Assembly (NCBI RefSeq): GCF_023806465.1
Contig: NZ_JAMSLS010000006.1
Coordinates: 62,001 to 126,000 of the forward strand
DNA: 64,000 nt
Direction: 5' to 3'
From: Thermomicrobium sp. CFH 73360
Lineage (GTDB): Bacteria; Chloroflexota; Chloroflexia; Thermomicrobiales; Thermomicrobiaceae
Shown here in pieces: positions 8,883-17,287 of this stretch. The notes below the pieces were generated by a model, which made no database searches, had not been told where the DNA came from, and was given only the letters and a program-made list of their open reading frames with translations. Every line of letters begins with the position of its first letter. The stretch's first letter is position 1. The translations under genes were made by a program, and so were the position numbers.

Positions 8883-8918
8883 GATCGGGGCAACTCGGAT
8901 AGCCGAGCCACCCCGATC
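8883..8918 (-). terminator. Hairpin downstream of the first NDMA alcohol dehydrogenase
   Basis: Outer arms GATCGGGG (8883-8890) and CCCCGATC (8911-8918) and inner arms CTCGG/CCGAG (8894-8898, 8903-8907) form a two-part stem with a 4-nt loop. On the minus strand it lies about 85 bp after the stop at 9004 and is followed by a pyrimidine-rich TTCTTCT run. Confidence 0.6.
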
Positions 8919-9003
8919 GAGGGCCGGGTCACCTCGCGAGGAGTGTGCATGGTTGAAAGCTGGCGGAGCTTGCGACGCGATCCGCCAGTGTCAGGCGGCG
9001 TGC

Positions 9004-10122
9004 TTAGTGATCGAAGAGCAGTACGCCGCGGATAACGCGTCCTTCGACGACGTCACGATATCCCTCGTTGATCTGCTCGAGCGTATAGGTCTTCGTGACG
9101 AGTTCGTCGAGCTTAAGTTTGCCCATCCGATAAAGTTCGAGGAAGCGCGGGATATCGACCTTTGGATTGGAATGTCCGTAGATGGTTCCTACGATCTCCT
9201 TGGCGAGGAGCATGAACTCACGAGGGGTCACATCGATGTGGTCCATACCGCGGCCGGAGGCGCCAACGATAACGGTGCGACCGGCCTTGCGCGTGACTTG
9301 AGTTGCGAGCCCGACGTGCTCCGGCTTCACGTGGTCGAGGGTGAGCAGCACCTTGTCGCAACCGACACCGTTGGTGATCTCCATGATCCGCTGATAGATA
9401 TCCTCGCGCGTGGCATCAATGGTGTGTGTGGCGCCGAATTCCTTGGCCTTTTCCAGCTTCCACGCGACGCGGTCAACAGCAATCACCCGAACTGCGCCGG
9501 CAAGGACTGCACCCTGCACCGCGTTCATGCCCACGCCACCGACCCCGATCACAGCGACCGTATCACCGGGGCGGACGCCACCGCGGAACATCGCCGCACC
9601 GGCTCCGGTCGGGACAGCGCAGGCGACAAGGCAGGCCTTGTCGAGCGGGATATCGGGGTCGATCTTGACGACGGCGTCGGTCGGCGCGACTGTCCACTCG
9701 CTGAAACAACCGATCATCGCGAACTGGCCGACATCCTGACCGTCCTTGGTGTGGAGACGGAAGGTGCCGTCAAGTTGCGCCCCAAGCGTCACGTTCGCGC
9801 CGCGATCGCAGAGGACGGGGATCCCGCTCAAGCACCACCGGCACTTGCCGCAAGGTGGGATGAAGGTCAAGATGACATGGTCCCCCGGCTGAAAGTCGGT
9901 CACACCGGGGCCGACCTTCTCGACGACACCGGCTCCTTCATGGCCAGCAACGATCGGGTATCGACCCGGGCTGTCACCGGTTGCAAAGTACCAGTCGGAG
10001 TGGCAGAGACCGGTTGCGACGAGCTTGATCAGGAGTTCGCCTTGCTTGGGCTCGTCGAGTTCGAGTTCCTCAATCTCGAAGTGTTGTGTCGGCCCCCAGA
10101 GAACGGCTGCGCGGGTCTTCAC
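9004..10122 (-). CDS. NDMA-dependent (mycofactocin-associated) alcohol dehydrogenase, paralogue 1
   Basis: 372-residue zinc alcohol dehydrogenase of the class that holds its nicotinamide cofactor tightly and passes electrons to NDMA in vitro and, as established for the family, to mycofactocin in vivo. Visible features are the catalytic zinc ligands in GLCHSDW and GHEGAG, structural zinc cysteines in CGKCRWCLSGIPVLC, and the Rossmann GVGGVGMNAVQGA. The start is GTG 10122, giving VKTRAAVL, the same N-terminus as the two paralogues in this window; AAGGGG precedes it. The more distal ATG adds 7 residues. It flanks mftD and lies a few kilobases from mftA, supporting mycofactocin dependence. It is clearly diverged from paralogues 2 and 3. 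Confidence 0.9.
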   Translation of the reverse strand: MKTRAAVLWGPTQHFEIEELELDEPKQGELLIKLVATGLCHSDWYFATGDSPGRYPIVAGHEGAGVVEKVGPGVTDFQPGDHVILTFIPPCGKCRWCLSGIPVLCDRGANVTLGAQLDGTFRLHTKDGQDVGQFAMIGCFSEWTVAPTDAVVKIDPDIPLDKACLVACAVPTGAGAAMFRGGVRPGDTVAVIGVGGVGMNAVQGAVLAGAVRVIAVDRVAWKLEKAKEFGATHTIDATREDIYQRIMEITNGVGCDKVLLTLDHVKPEHVGLATQVTRKAGRTVIVGASGRGMDHIDVTPREFMLLAKEIVGTIYGHSNPKVDIPRFLELYRMGKLKLDELVTKTYTLEQINEGYRDVVEGRVIRGVLLFDH

Positions 10123-10200
10123 CGAGGTCCCCTTTCTGCCCACACGAGCGCGGCTGGTTCGGCGCAGCAGGTGAGCACGATCGCGTTCTGCACTAGGCGT

Positions 10201-10230
10201 ACGGTAACATCAGTTCTGAAGTGTCGTCAA
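10201..10230 (-). promoter_or_regulatory. Candidate promoter for alcohol dehydrogenase 1
   Basis: On the minus strand TTGACG (10230-10225) and TACCGT (10206-10201) are 18 nt apart, placing a start near 10195 and a leader of about 70 nt. The -35 is near consensus, the -10 weaker than those of the sister genes. Confidence 0.45.
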
Positions 10231-10712
10231 TGGAAGTGTTCATAATAACAGAACAGTGGAGGATTTTTCTGCATGATTTCCACTGCAGCGGCGCGATGTG
10301 CGCTGGCCCCGCGGAGGGTGTGCACCGGCGTGGACGAATCATCCCGGTTTGGGGCTGAAGATGGGGCGGAGCGCTCGGTTGGTTGTTCGCGCGCGTTGGT
10401 CTGGTTCTTGGCTCTGCGCTTGCATCCTGTTGAGGTCGGGGGACACAACGGAGAACCTCTGCCAGACTCTCTTCTGCGGAGACAGCCTCGGCTTCTTTCC
10501 CTTCGAGGTCGTCATCGTGGGGGAAGGAGCTGACGAGTCGGTGCTGGTATGACCGGGCCGACAAGGTGCTGCAGTGTTTCTGTCCATCGCAGAATCATTG
10601 CAACAGGGTGGGGGCTCCGGATCACGGTTCTTCGGACGAGTTTGGAGCCTGAAGCAGTGCCCTGTTAGAGGAGAGGGATGAGAAAGCGGGTGCTTGTGTG
10701 GAGAAGGGGGGT
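10231..10712. other. Intergenic region between dehydrogenase 1 and mftD
   Basis: About 480 bp with no convincing coding frame, RNA gene or repeat; open frames here lack family signals and SD sites. The mftD terminator hairpin follows at its right edge. Confidence 0.5.
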
Positions 10713-10744
10713 GAGCCCCGGCCCTACGTGGGGGACCGGGGCTC
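10713..10744 (-). terminator. Hairpin terminator after mftD
   Basis: GAGCCCCGG (10713-10721) pairs perfectly with CCGGGGCTC (10736-10744), directly downstream of the mftD stop at 10746. No U-tail is present. Confidence 0.7.
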
Positions 10745-10745
10745 A

Positions 10746-11975
10746 TTAGACCGGCAGCGGGTGAGCGCTCGGCTCCCGGCAGCGCCAATGGGCGACGGAA
10801 CGTGCTGGGCCGGCGATGAAGCCGGGTGGGATCACAAGGTCGCTTGGGCAGAGTTCATGGATGGAAGACTTGCCGATGCCGAGAAGGGTCTCGTCGATAC
10901 CACTGCGGAGCAGTTCCAGCACGTTGCGGACACCGGCTTCTCCGTTGGCGGCGAGCCCCCAAAGATAGGCGCGACCGATCAAGACAGCACGAGCACCCAG
11001 AGCAAGCGCTTTGACGACATCGCTCCCGCGGCGGATGCCGCCATCCAGGAGAATCTCGAGGCGGTCGCCAACAGCCTCGACGATCGTGGGAAGGACGCGA
11101 ATCGAGGCCGGTGCACCGTCGAGGTTGTTCCCACCGTGGTTAGACACGGAAATGGCGTCTGCGCCGATCTCAGCCGCGCGCCGAGCGTCGTCTGGATGCA
11201 GGATACCTTTCAGGATGAAAGGACCGTCCCACTGCTCGCGCAGCCAAGCGATGTCGGACCAGGTTGGGGATGGTGTTTGCATCCATTCGAAATACGCCTC
11301 GAAGAAAGTAGGCGGTCGCTGCCCCGGAAGCGCGAGGTTCGGCACGGTGAGATCGGGTAACCTCCTGCGCTTGAGATACTCCCACAGCCAACCGGGACGG
11401 GACAGGGCTTCGGGAGCGAGCTTGAGCATATTACGGAGCGTGAGGCGGTCGGGAATGAAGGGGCTACCCCAATCGCGGCGAGTGGCAAAGGACCAATCGA
11501 GCGTGACAACAATCCCCTTGGCACCGGCAGCCTTGGCGCGTTCCAGGATGGCGCGGATGCGCTCGCGTGTCCCAAGCCAATAGATCTGGAAGAAGGTATG
11601 CGGATTGGCAGCGACGACCTCTTCCAGCGGCTTACTGGCAAACGAACTCAGGATCATGATTGTACCGGCTGCGGCTGCGGCACGAGCGACAGCGACCTCG
11701 GCATCCGGGTGAATCGCCTGCACACCGGTCGGCGAGATGAGCACCGGGAGGGAAATCTCGAAACTGAGGACCGTCGTCGCAAGATGACGCTGTGTGGGTG
11801 CGGCGGCAACACGCGGGATGAAGCCGAGTTCGGCGAAGGCCGCAACATTGTCGCTCAGGGTGACACCGCGCTCACTCCCCGCGAGGATGGCTGCGTAGAC
11901 TGACGGGGGAAGTCGCTTCTTCGCACGACGTTGAGCCTCAGCAACCGACTCAAACCATTCACGAGTGCTCGCCAT
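10746..11975 (-). CDS. mftD: Mycofactocin biosynthesis FMN-dependent deaminase/synthase MftD
   Basis: 409-residue flavoprotein of the lactate oxidase/glycolate oxidase fold. MftD converts the MftE-released AHDP intermediate to premycofactocin by oxidative deamination. Visible motifs are PVLISPTGVQAIHPDAE, ILSSFASKPLEEV, the Lys strand FILKGILHPDDA, the catalytic His in SVSNHGGNNLDGAPAS, and the phosphate-binding DGGIRRGSDVVKALALGARAVLIGR. Members of this fold also include generic alpha-hydroxy-acid oxidases; location beside mftABCF and NDMA dehydrogenases favours MftD. The start is ATG 11975 behind GGAGGA; an upstream extension in the same frame is not protein-like. It is on the opposite strand from mftA, with a dehydrogenase between. 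Confidence 0.88.
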   Translation of the reverse strand: MASTREWFESVAEAQRRAKKRLPPSVYAAILAGSERGVTLSDNVAAFAELGFIPRVAAAPTQRHLATTVLSFEISLPVLISPTGVQAIHPDAEVAVARAAAAAGTIMILSSFASKPLEEVVAANPHTFFQIYWLGTRERIRAILERAKAAGAKGIVVTLDWSFATRRDWGSPFIPDRLTLRNMLKLAPEALSRPGWLWEYLKRRRLPDLTVPNLALPGQRPPTFFEAYFEWMQTPSPTWSDIAWLREQWDGPFILKGILHPDDARRAAEIGADAISVSNHGGNNLDGAPASIRVLPTIVEAVGDRLEILLDGGIRRGSDVVKALALGARAVLIGRAYLWGLAANGEAGVRNVLELLRSGIDETLLGIGKSSIHELCPSDLVIPPGFIAGPARSVAHWRCREPSAHPLPV

Positions 11976-12413
11976 TGCTCCTCCTGCATCGACAAAATGC
12001 TTCGTCATCCCGACGCAGCAGCGACACCGGCTACCCCGGCAGCTGAATGCGGTAGCACACGGGCACCGCGCGAAAAAGTTGCCATATGGTTCTCCATGGC
12101 GCGCGACAGCCTTGAGGGTGACCATCGAAAGACAGCAAGACTGCGGCGCAGATGCAGCCCAAACCGTGGCGTGATTGTTTCGTGAGGACGTCCGTGTGGT
12201 GCGTGGCGAGCGTACCAGGAGGTACCGGACTGGGGTCAAGCAAGAGGGGTGCCGTGAGCTCGTTCGCCGCATAACCATGGTGACCACGCTGGCTGGTGCC
12301 GACATCCGGGAGTGGGTGGGTCGGACTACCTTGGCAGATGGATCGCCCCCGACCTCTGGGCGATGCACGACCGACGGAGTAGTCAGTCGAGCTGGCTCCT
12401 GCCCGACAACAGG
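11976..12413. other. Intergenic region between mftD and dehydrogenase 2
   Basis: About 440 bp, presumably holding the mftD promoter. I found no well-spaced -35/-10 pair comparable with those of the neighbours and no credible gene. Confidence 0.5.
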
Positions 12414-12445
12414 GAGCTCCACTGGGGAGTCTCCCAGTGGAGCTC
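12414..12445 (-). terminator. Long perfect hairpin after dehydrogenase 2
   Basis: A perfect 13-bp stem (12414-12426 with 12433-12445) with a 6-nt loop lies 40 bp beyond the stop at 12485. It is likely the terminator of alcohol dehydrogenase 2 and insulates mftD. Confidence 0.75.
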
Positions 12446-12484
12446 GGTAGGAGGATTAGGAATGAACCAACTACGAGATGTTGC

Positions 12485-13600
12485 TTAGTCGAAGAGGATG
12501 ACACCGCGGATGACCCGTCCTTCCAGGAGGTCGGCGTAGCCCTGGTTGATTTCCTCGAGGCGATAGGTCTTGGTGACGAGTTCATCGAGCTTGAGGCGGC
12601 CGGCGCGGTAGAGCTGGAGGAGGTAGGGGAAGTCGACGCGGGGATTGACGTGGCCGTAGAGGGTTCCGACCACCTCCTTCCCAAGGAGCACCAAGTCAGC
12701 CGGCGGAACCTTCATGGAGTCGGTCGCGATTGGCGCCAGACCGACCACGACACAGCGACCGGCTTTGCGGGTGGCGCGGTAGGCGAGGCCGATGTGCTCG
12801 GGTTCGACGTGGCCGATGGTGACGATGGTCTTATCGGCGCCGACGCCGTTGGTGAGGTCGAGGATGCGCTGGACGGGGTCCTCGTACTGGGCGTTGATGG
12901 TGTGGGTGGCGCCGAATTCCTGGGCGGCTTCGAGCTTCCAGGGGACGAGGTCGACGGCGATGACCTTGGAGGCGCCGGCGAGGGCGGCGCCCTGGACGGC
13001 GTTCATGCCCACGCCGCCGAGGCCAAATACGGCAACCACTTCACCGGCCCGGACCTCACCGCGCTTGGCGGCGGCACCGACACCCGTGGGCACGCAACAA
13101 GAGACCAAACAGGCGCGGTCGAGTGGAATATCGGAGTCAATCTTCACGATCGCGTCGGCCGGGGCGACTGTGTACTCGCTGAAGCAGCCGATCATGGCGA
13201 ACTGGCCGACTTCTTGGCCGTCCTTCGTGCGGAGGCGGAAGGTGCCGTCGAGCTGAGCACCGATGGTTGCACCGGCGCCTCGGTCGCAGAGGACCGGGAG
13301 ACCGGTGAGGCACCAGCGGCACTTGCCACAGGGCGGGATAAAGGTGAGGAGCACATGGTCGCCAGGCTGCACTTCAGTGACACCGGGGCCGACCTTCTCA
13401 ACGATGCCGGCGCCCTCGTGGCCGGGGACAATGGGGTAGCGGGCAGGGTGATCGCCGGTCGCGAAGTGCCAGTCAGAGTGACAGATGCCGGTCGCAACCA
13501 TTTTGACGAGGACTTCTCCAGCCTTGGGTTCATCCAGTTCCAATTCTTCAACACTAAACGTCTTGGTGGGACCATGCAGCACAGCTGCCCGCGTCTTCAT
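12485..13600 (-). CDS. NDMA-dependent (mycofactocin-associated) alcohol dehydrogenase, paralogue 2
   Basis: 371-residue zinc-dependent NDMA-type alcohol dehydrogenase. Zinc ligands are in GICHSDWHF, GHEGAG and CGKCRWCLTGLPVLC; the nucleotide fold is in GLGGVGMNAVQGA. The start is ATG 13600 (MKTRAAVLHGPT) 4 nt after AAGGGGGAG. It has its own strong promoter and is divergent from mftA, only about 280 bp away, which strongly links it to mycofactocin. Two internal DNA blocks (12485-12691 and 12765-13045) are identical or differ by one base from paralogue 3, whereas the rest of the gene is clearly diverged; this is a mosaic typical of gene conversion. Confidence 0.93.
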   Translation of the reverse strand: MKTRAAVLHGPTKTFSVEELELDEPKAGEVLVKMVATGICHSDWHFATGDHPARYPIVPGHEGAGIVEKVGPGVTEVQPGDHVLLTFIPPCGKCRWCLTGLPVLCDRGAGATIGAQLDGTFRLRTKDGQEVGQFAMIGCFSEYTVAPADAIVKIDSDIPLDRACLVSCCVPTGVGAAAKRGEVRAGEVVAVFGLGGVGMNAVQGAALAGASKVIAVDLVPWKLEAAQEFGATHTINAQYEDPVQRILDLTNGVGADKTIVTIGHVEPEHIGLAYRATRKAGRCVVVGLAPIATDSMKVPPADLVLLGKEVVGTLYGHVNPRVDFPYLLQLYRAGRLKLDELVTKTYRLEEINQGYADLLEGRVIRGVILFD

Positions 13601-13681
13601 AGGCTCCCCCTTTCGCAACATCTCCGACTGACCAGAATCCTCTCATTGATTGTTGAGTGAGAGAGAACTAGTTTTGTTCAA

Positions 13682-13710
13682 AGTATAGCAGATAATCGAA
13701 TGGCTGTCAA
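13682..13710 (-). promoter_or_regulatory. Consensus promoter of dehydrogenase 2
   Basis: On the minus strand a perfect TTGACA (13710-13705) and TATACT (13687-13682) are 17 nt apart. The predicted start near 13675 gives a leader of about 75 nt before ATG 13600. Confidence 0.85.
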
Positions 13711-13788
13711 CCCTTCCGTGCACGGGCGAGAAGGGGATTCACCGACATAGGTTCCGGGTAAATAGAGACTTTCCTCGGAAGACGAGCG

Positions 13789-13817
13789 TTGACACCTTCG
13801 AGACGCCTGGATATACT
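13789..13817 (+). promoter_or_regulatory. Consensus promoter of the mftABCF operon
   Basis: TTGACA (13789-13794) and TATACT (13812-13817) are separated by 17 nt. The expected start near 13824 leaves a leader of about 55 nt before mftA. It faces away from the dehydrogenase 2 promoter, so the two could share regulation across about 80 bp. Confidence 0.88.
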
Positions 13818-13878
13818 CCGGCTGACATTCCGAACATGTTGGGTGGTTAGGGAAATGCGCGGAGAAGGGAGCGGAAAG

Positions 13879-14037
13879 ATGGAGCCGATGGTGGAGGTGC
13901 TGGTGGAGGAGCCGAAGACGGTGGTTGAGGAGCAGTCGGCTGCGACGCTCTCGGCCGAGACAGAGGAGTCAGCCGAGCAGCTGGTGGAGATGCTGCTCGC
14001 GGAGATCACGATCGACGGCATGTGCGGGGTGTACTGA
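13879..14037 (+). CDS. mftA: Mycofactocin precursor peptide MftA
   Basis: 52-residue acidic peptide whose last residues are [11 protein letters not shown], the conserved MftA core. In the known pathway MftC oxidatively decarboxylates the terminal Tyr and cross-links it to the preceding Val; the resulting dipeptide-derived unit becomes the redox cofactor. The Glu-rich leader ([14 protein letters not shown], then [14 protein letters not shown]) is the recognition part bound by MftB. I start at ATG 13879, 7 nt after GGGAG; ATG 13855 is a second option and would add 8 residues. The stop overlaps the likely mftB start, fitting coupled translation. Confidence 0.95.
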   Translation: MEPMVEVLVEEPKTVVEEQSAATLSAETEESAEQLVEMLLAEITIDGMCGVY

Positions 14038-14312
14038 TCGAGTCGGTGCGCTGGGAGAACCGCACGAGGCTTGCCCGGACCGCGGCGCTCCGGCCGGAGC
14101 CGTTTGGGGCGCTGGCCTATACCTACCATGAGCGCCGATTATTCTTTATCCCGCCCTGGCTTGTTCCCTTTGTCGAGGGTACTGGGAATGAGACAATCGC
14201 CGAGGTGGCGCAGCGCCTGCGGGCAGCGGGCATCCTGCCAGAGGACGCGGGAGAAAAGATCCTGCCGCTCCTGGAGGGGCTGCGTCGCAGGGGGGTCATC
14301 GATGTGGACTGA
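14022..14312 (+). CDS. mftB: Mycofactocin peptide chaperone MftB
   Basis: Small PqqD-like RiPP recognition protein that binds the MftA leader and presents it to Mft[32 protein letters not shown] is the characteristic N-terminal beta region of MftB; the C-terminal half is helical and ends GVIDVD. The start is uncertain: GTG 14022 overlaps mftA by 16 nt without a clear SD, and GTG 14046 would give 88 residues. Position between mftA and mftC is diagnostic. Confidence 0.9.
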   Translation: MRGVLIESVRWENRTRLARTAALRPEPFGALAYTYHERRLFFIPPWLVPFVEGTGNETIAEVAQRLRAAGILPEDAGEKILPLLEGLRRRGVIDVD

Positions 14313-15399
14313 CGTGCTGCGTCGTGGGTTGAATGCGCCGATCTGCTTGACCTGGGAAATTACCTACGCCTGCAACTTCAACTGCGTGCACTGTTTGTCC
14401 TCGTCTGGCAAGCGCGCGCCCGATGAATTGACGACGGAGGAGGCCAAGCGGCTGATCGATGAGTGGGCCGCATTGCGGGTCTTCTACATCAACGTTGGGG
14501 GTGGAGAGCCGCTTGTTCGTCCTGACTTCTTCGAGCTGATGGAGTATGCAATCGCGCGCGGGATCGGCGTGAAGTTCAGTACCAATGGGAGCCTGATTGA
14601 CGAGTCTGTCGCAGACTGGATCGTGCGGACACCATATCTCGACGTCCAGATCAGTCTCGATGGGGTGACTCCAGAGGTGAATGATGCGATCCGAGGCGCA
14701 GGATCGTATGCGTTGGCACGGCGAGCGATGGAGCTCCTGGCAGCACGCCGGTTCCCCTTTAAGATCAATGTTGTGTTGACGCGACGGAACTTCGAGCAAC
14801 TCGAGGACTTCTACGCGCTCGCCAAGTCGTATGGAGCACAACTCCGGGTAACACGCCTACGACCATCGGGGCGCGGGCGCGAGGTGTGGCATGAACTCCG
14901 CTTGACCCGAGCCCAGAGTCGCCAACTGTACAGTTGGCTCGTCAATCATCCCGATGTGTTGACAGGAGACTCGTTCTTCCATCTCTCGGCGCTGGGGCGG
15001 CCGCTGGAGGGGCTGAATCTCTGCGGAGCCGGTCGGATCGTCTGTTGTGTCGATCCACGCGGTGACGTCTATGCCTGCCCCTTCGTCCTGACTGAGGAGT
15101 TCAAGGCAGGGAATGTCCGTGAGCGCTCGTTTACCGAGATCTGGCGTGATTCGCCGCTCTTCCAGCGATTACGTGAGTGGGAGGCTGGCTCAACCTGCCA
15201 AGCGTGCTCCGCGTATTCCCGCTGCCAGAGCGGGTGCTTCGCGGTGAAGTACTTCACCGGAACGCCGCTGGATGCACCAGATCCCGAGTGTGTCTTTGCG
15301 CCCGAGACTGGACCGACCGATATCGTTCTGCCGCTGCGTTTGCACCCGCGTCCGGTTCGGAGCCCACGACGGGTCGCAGTCACGCCGGCAGCGCAGTGA
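14302..15399 (+). CDS. mftC: Mycofactocin radical SAM maturase MftC
   Basis: 365-residue radical SAM/SPASM enzyme acting on the C-terminal Val-Tyr of MftA. The AdoMet cluster motif is CNFNCVHC (Cys 24, 28, 31), followed by the SAM-binding VGGGEPL and FSTNGSLID. The C-terminal SPASM region has cysteines in [22 protein letters not shown] and [14 protein letters not shown] for auxiliary clusters. The start is ATG 14302, which overlaps the mftB stop by 11 nt, with an upstream AGGGGGG. Length and motif order fit MftC. The last 30 residues are Pro/Arg-rich and probably disordered. Confidence 0.94.
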   Translation: MWTDVLRRGLNAPICLTWEITYACNFNCVHCLSSSGKRAPDELTTEEAKRLIDEWAALRVFYINVGGGEPLVRPDFFELMEYAIARGIGVKFSTNGSLIDESVADWIVRTPYLDVQISLDGVTPEVNDAIRGAGSYALARRAMELLAARRFPFKINVVLTRRNFEQLEDFYALAKSYGAQLRVTRLRPSGRGREVWHELRLTRAQSRQLYSWLVNHPDVLTGDSFFHLSALGRPLEGLNLCGAGRIVCCVDPRGDVYACPFVLTEEFKAGNVRERSFTEIWRDSPLFQRLREWEAGSTCQACSAYSRCQSGCFAVKYFTGTPLDAPDPECVFAPETGPTDIVLPLRLHPRPVRSPRRVAVTPAAQ

Positions 15400-15469
15400 C
15401 CTCCGCAGTCGTCCAAGGTGAGGAGCGGAACGCTCACGGTCCTTCCACCTTGGTCGGCTCAGGTGAGCG

Positions 15470-17059
15470 GTGAGGGGCACGAAGTCATCCGTGAGAGTCC
15501 GCAGCCAAGATGACGGAGAAGCTCCACAGTGGCATCCTGACGGTGCGGTGACGATCACAGCCCGTTGTTACATCGATCCTTCTGCGCGCTGTCTCGCCCA
15601 AGGCGAGACGGTGTGGATTGTGGCCGACCGACCACTCCGCGCATGGCGAGTGCATCCCAAGGTTGGCCGCCTGCTCGAAGCACTCCGGATGAATCCGGAC
15701 GTGGAGCATGCGTTGCGGACTGTTCCAGGACTGCGACGCGAGCTGGCGCTGGAGCTCCTGGAGCGGTTCGCCGATGAGGGACTTGTGCGCTTGGAGTGGA
15801 GCGTTTCGGAGGATGTGTTGCCACCAGTAACCGTCGTGATTCCCGTGCGCAACCGGCCGCGGCAGCTCCAGGCATGTCTGGCCGCGCTGGAGCGGCTGGA
15901 TTATCCGCATGATCGGCTGGAGGTTCTCGTCGTCGATGACGCTTCGACGGACGAAACACCAGAGCGCGCTGCGGCATGGTGCGGGCGGCTCCCCCTGCGC
16001 GTGATCCGTATGCCAGTCCGCGTGGGAGCGGCTGAGTGTCGCAACCAAGGGGCTGCAGCGGCACAAGGGGAGATCGTCGCCTTCACCGATAGCGACTGTC
16101 TACCGCATCCGTACTGGTTGCAAGCACTCGTTGTGGAGTTTGTCCGCCCGAGCGTAGCAGCGGTGGGAGGTGCCGTTCTGCCGGCGGATGAGCAGAGCTG
16201 GCTTGATCGGTACGAAGCGGTGCAATCGCCGTTGACACATGGGCCAGTACCGGCCCGGGTGCGGCCGCGCGGTGCAGTGCCGTATCTGGCAACAGCGAAC
16301 GTGCTGATGCGGCGACGAGTCCTCCTCGAGTTAGGTGGCTTCGCACGTATCCATCCTGGTGAGGATGTGGATCTCATTTGGCGGCTCTGCGAGCAGGGCT
16401 GGCGGGTGCTGTACCGTCCGAATGGGGTAGTCTACCACGACCACCGTGACCGTCTTTGGCCGTTCTTGCGTCGTCGAGTGGCCTACGCGACGTCGGAAGT
16501 TGTGCTTGTCGAGCGACATCCTGCCTACCGGCATGTGCTCACCCTCCCTCTTGCCCTGCTGATGAGCGTCGGTTGGGCTTTGGCGAGCTGGCGTCGTGGA
16601 CGATGGCTCCCGGTGTTCGCGCTGCTGCCAATACTGGCGGAGCTGGTGAGTGCGATGAGAAGCGTACGGCACGCGGGAGCACCAATTGGTACTGGGCGTC
16701 TCTTACAAGGGGAACTCCGGGGAACGGCAGCAGCAGTCTATTGGGTGGGAAGAACAGTAAGTCGATACTACAGCTGGGCAGCACTGATCACCGGAGCGCT
16801 CACGCGGCGCAGGGGCGTGGGCCAGTGGCTGCTTGCCCTGGTGGTGATGAGTCTGACTGGAACAGCAGTGGTCGACTATGTCCGCAAGCGACCGCGTCTT
16901 GATCTGGTCCGCTTCGTTCTCGCGCACATACTTGACGATCTTGCGAACAACGCAGGGCTTCTGGCTGGCTGCCTACGCTACCGAACAGTGCGTCCCATGC
17001 TTGTCGCACTTTCGTTCTACCGGCCACGTGGGGCGCCACGTCGGGAGCGGAGCCGCTAG
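15470..17059 (+). CDS. mftF: Mycofactocin glycosyltransferase MftF
   Basis: 529-residue family-2 glycosyltransferase, which in characterised systems adds beta-1,4-glucose units to premycofactocin. Residues about 25-115 form the PqqD-like N-terminal region seen in MftF (VWIVADRPLRAWRVHPKVGRLLE). The GT2 domain follows: VTVVIPVRNRP near 120, VVDDASTDETP, FTDSDCLP with the metal-binding DxD, and GEDVDLIWRLCEQGW. Hydrophobic segments near 360-400 and 450 suggest membrane association. GTG 15470 is chosen; a GTG a few codons on is also possible. A 70-bp gap separates it from mftC, but it is on the same strand with no terminator between. The usual mftE is not found next to it. Confidence 0.9.
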   Translation: MRGTKSSVRVRSQDDGEAPQWHPDGAVTITARCYIDPSARCLAQGETVWIVADRPLRAWRVHPKVGRLLEALRMNPDVEHALRTVPGLRRELALELLERFADEGLVRLEWSVSEDVLPPVTVVIPVRNRPRQLQACLAALERLDYPHDRLEVLVVDDASTDETPERAAAWCGRLPLRVIRMPVRVGAAECRNQGAAAAQGEIVAFTDSDCLPHPYWLQALVVEFVRPSVAAVGGAVLPADEQSWLDRYEAVQSPLTHGPVPARVRPRGAVPYLATANVLMRRRVLLELGGFARIHPGEDVDLIWRLCEQGWRVLYRPNGVVYHDHRDRLWPFLRRRVAYATSEVVLVERHPAYRHVLTLPLALLMSVGWALASWRRGRWLPVFALLPILAELVSAMRSVRHAGAPIGTGRLLQGELRGTAAAVYWVGRTVSRYYSWAALITGALTRRRGVGQWLLALVVMSLTGTAVVDYVRKRPRLDLVRFVLAHILDDLANNAGLLAGCLRYRTVRPMLVALSFYRPRGAPRRERSR

Positions 17060-17287
17060 GTCGCGGGTACCGAGTTCACGGACCGTCGGCGCAGGTGCGT
17101 CCTGGCCAACACGCAAAGCTTGTGTGGAACCGACTTCGTCATGCGACTTCGAGCATCCCGTGGTTCTGCTCGGTCAGGACTGGGGGCGGCAGATTACTCT
17201 GTGCGCTCCCTATTGTGCCGTGGCGTCGCGCCAGCCTGCGAGACCGCGGGGGAGGTGCAACGCCACTGCCCATCACCGGAGTGTCGG

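Noticed and set aside
8719-10245. 508-codon plus-strand open frame across alcohol dehydrogenase 1
   Set aside because: Exact antisense of a well-recognised gene; GC-rich coding DNA commonly leaves the opposite strand open. No family motifs or SD.
12437-13660. 407-codon plus-strand open frame across dehydrogenase 2 (and a 338-codon frame across dehydrogenase 3)
   Set aside because: Antisense shadows; the low-complexity Gly/Asp/Val composition reflects reverse reading of the conserved dehydrogenase.
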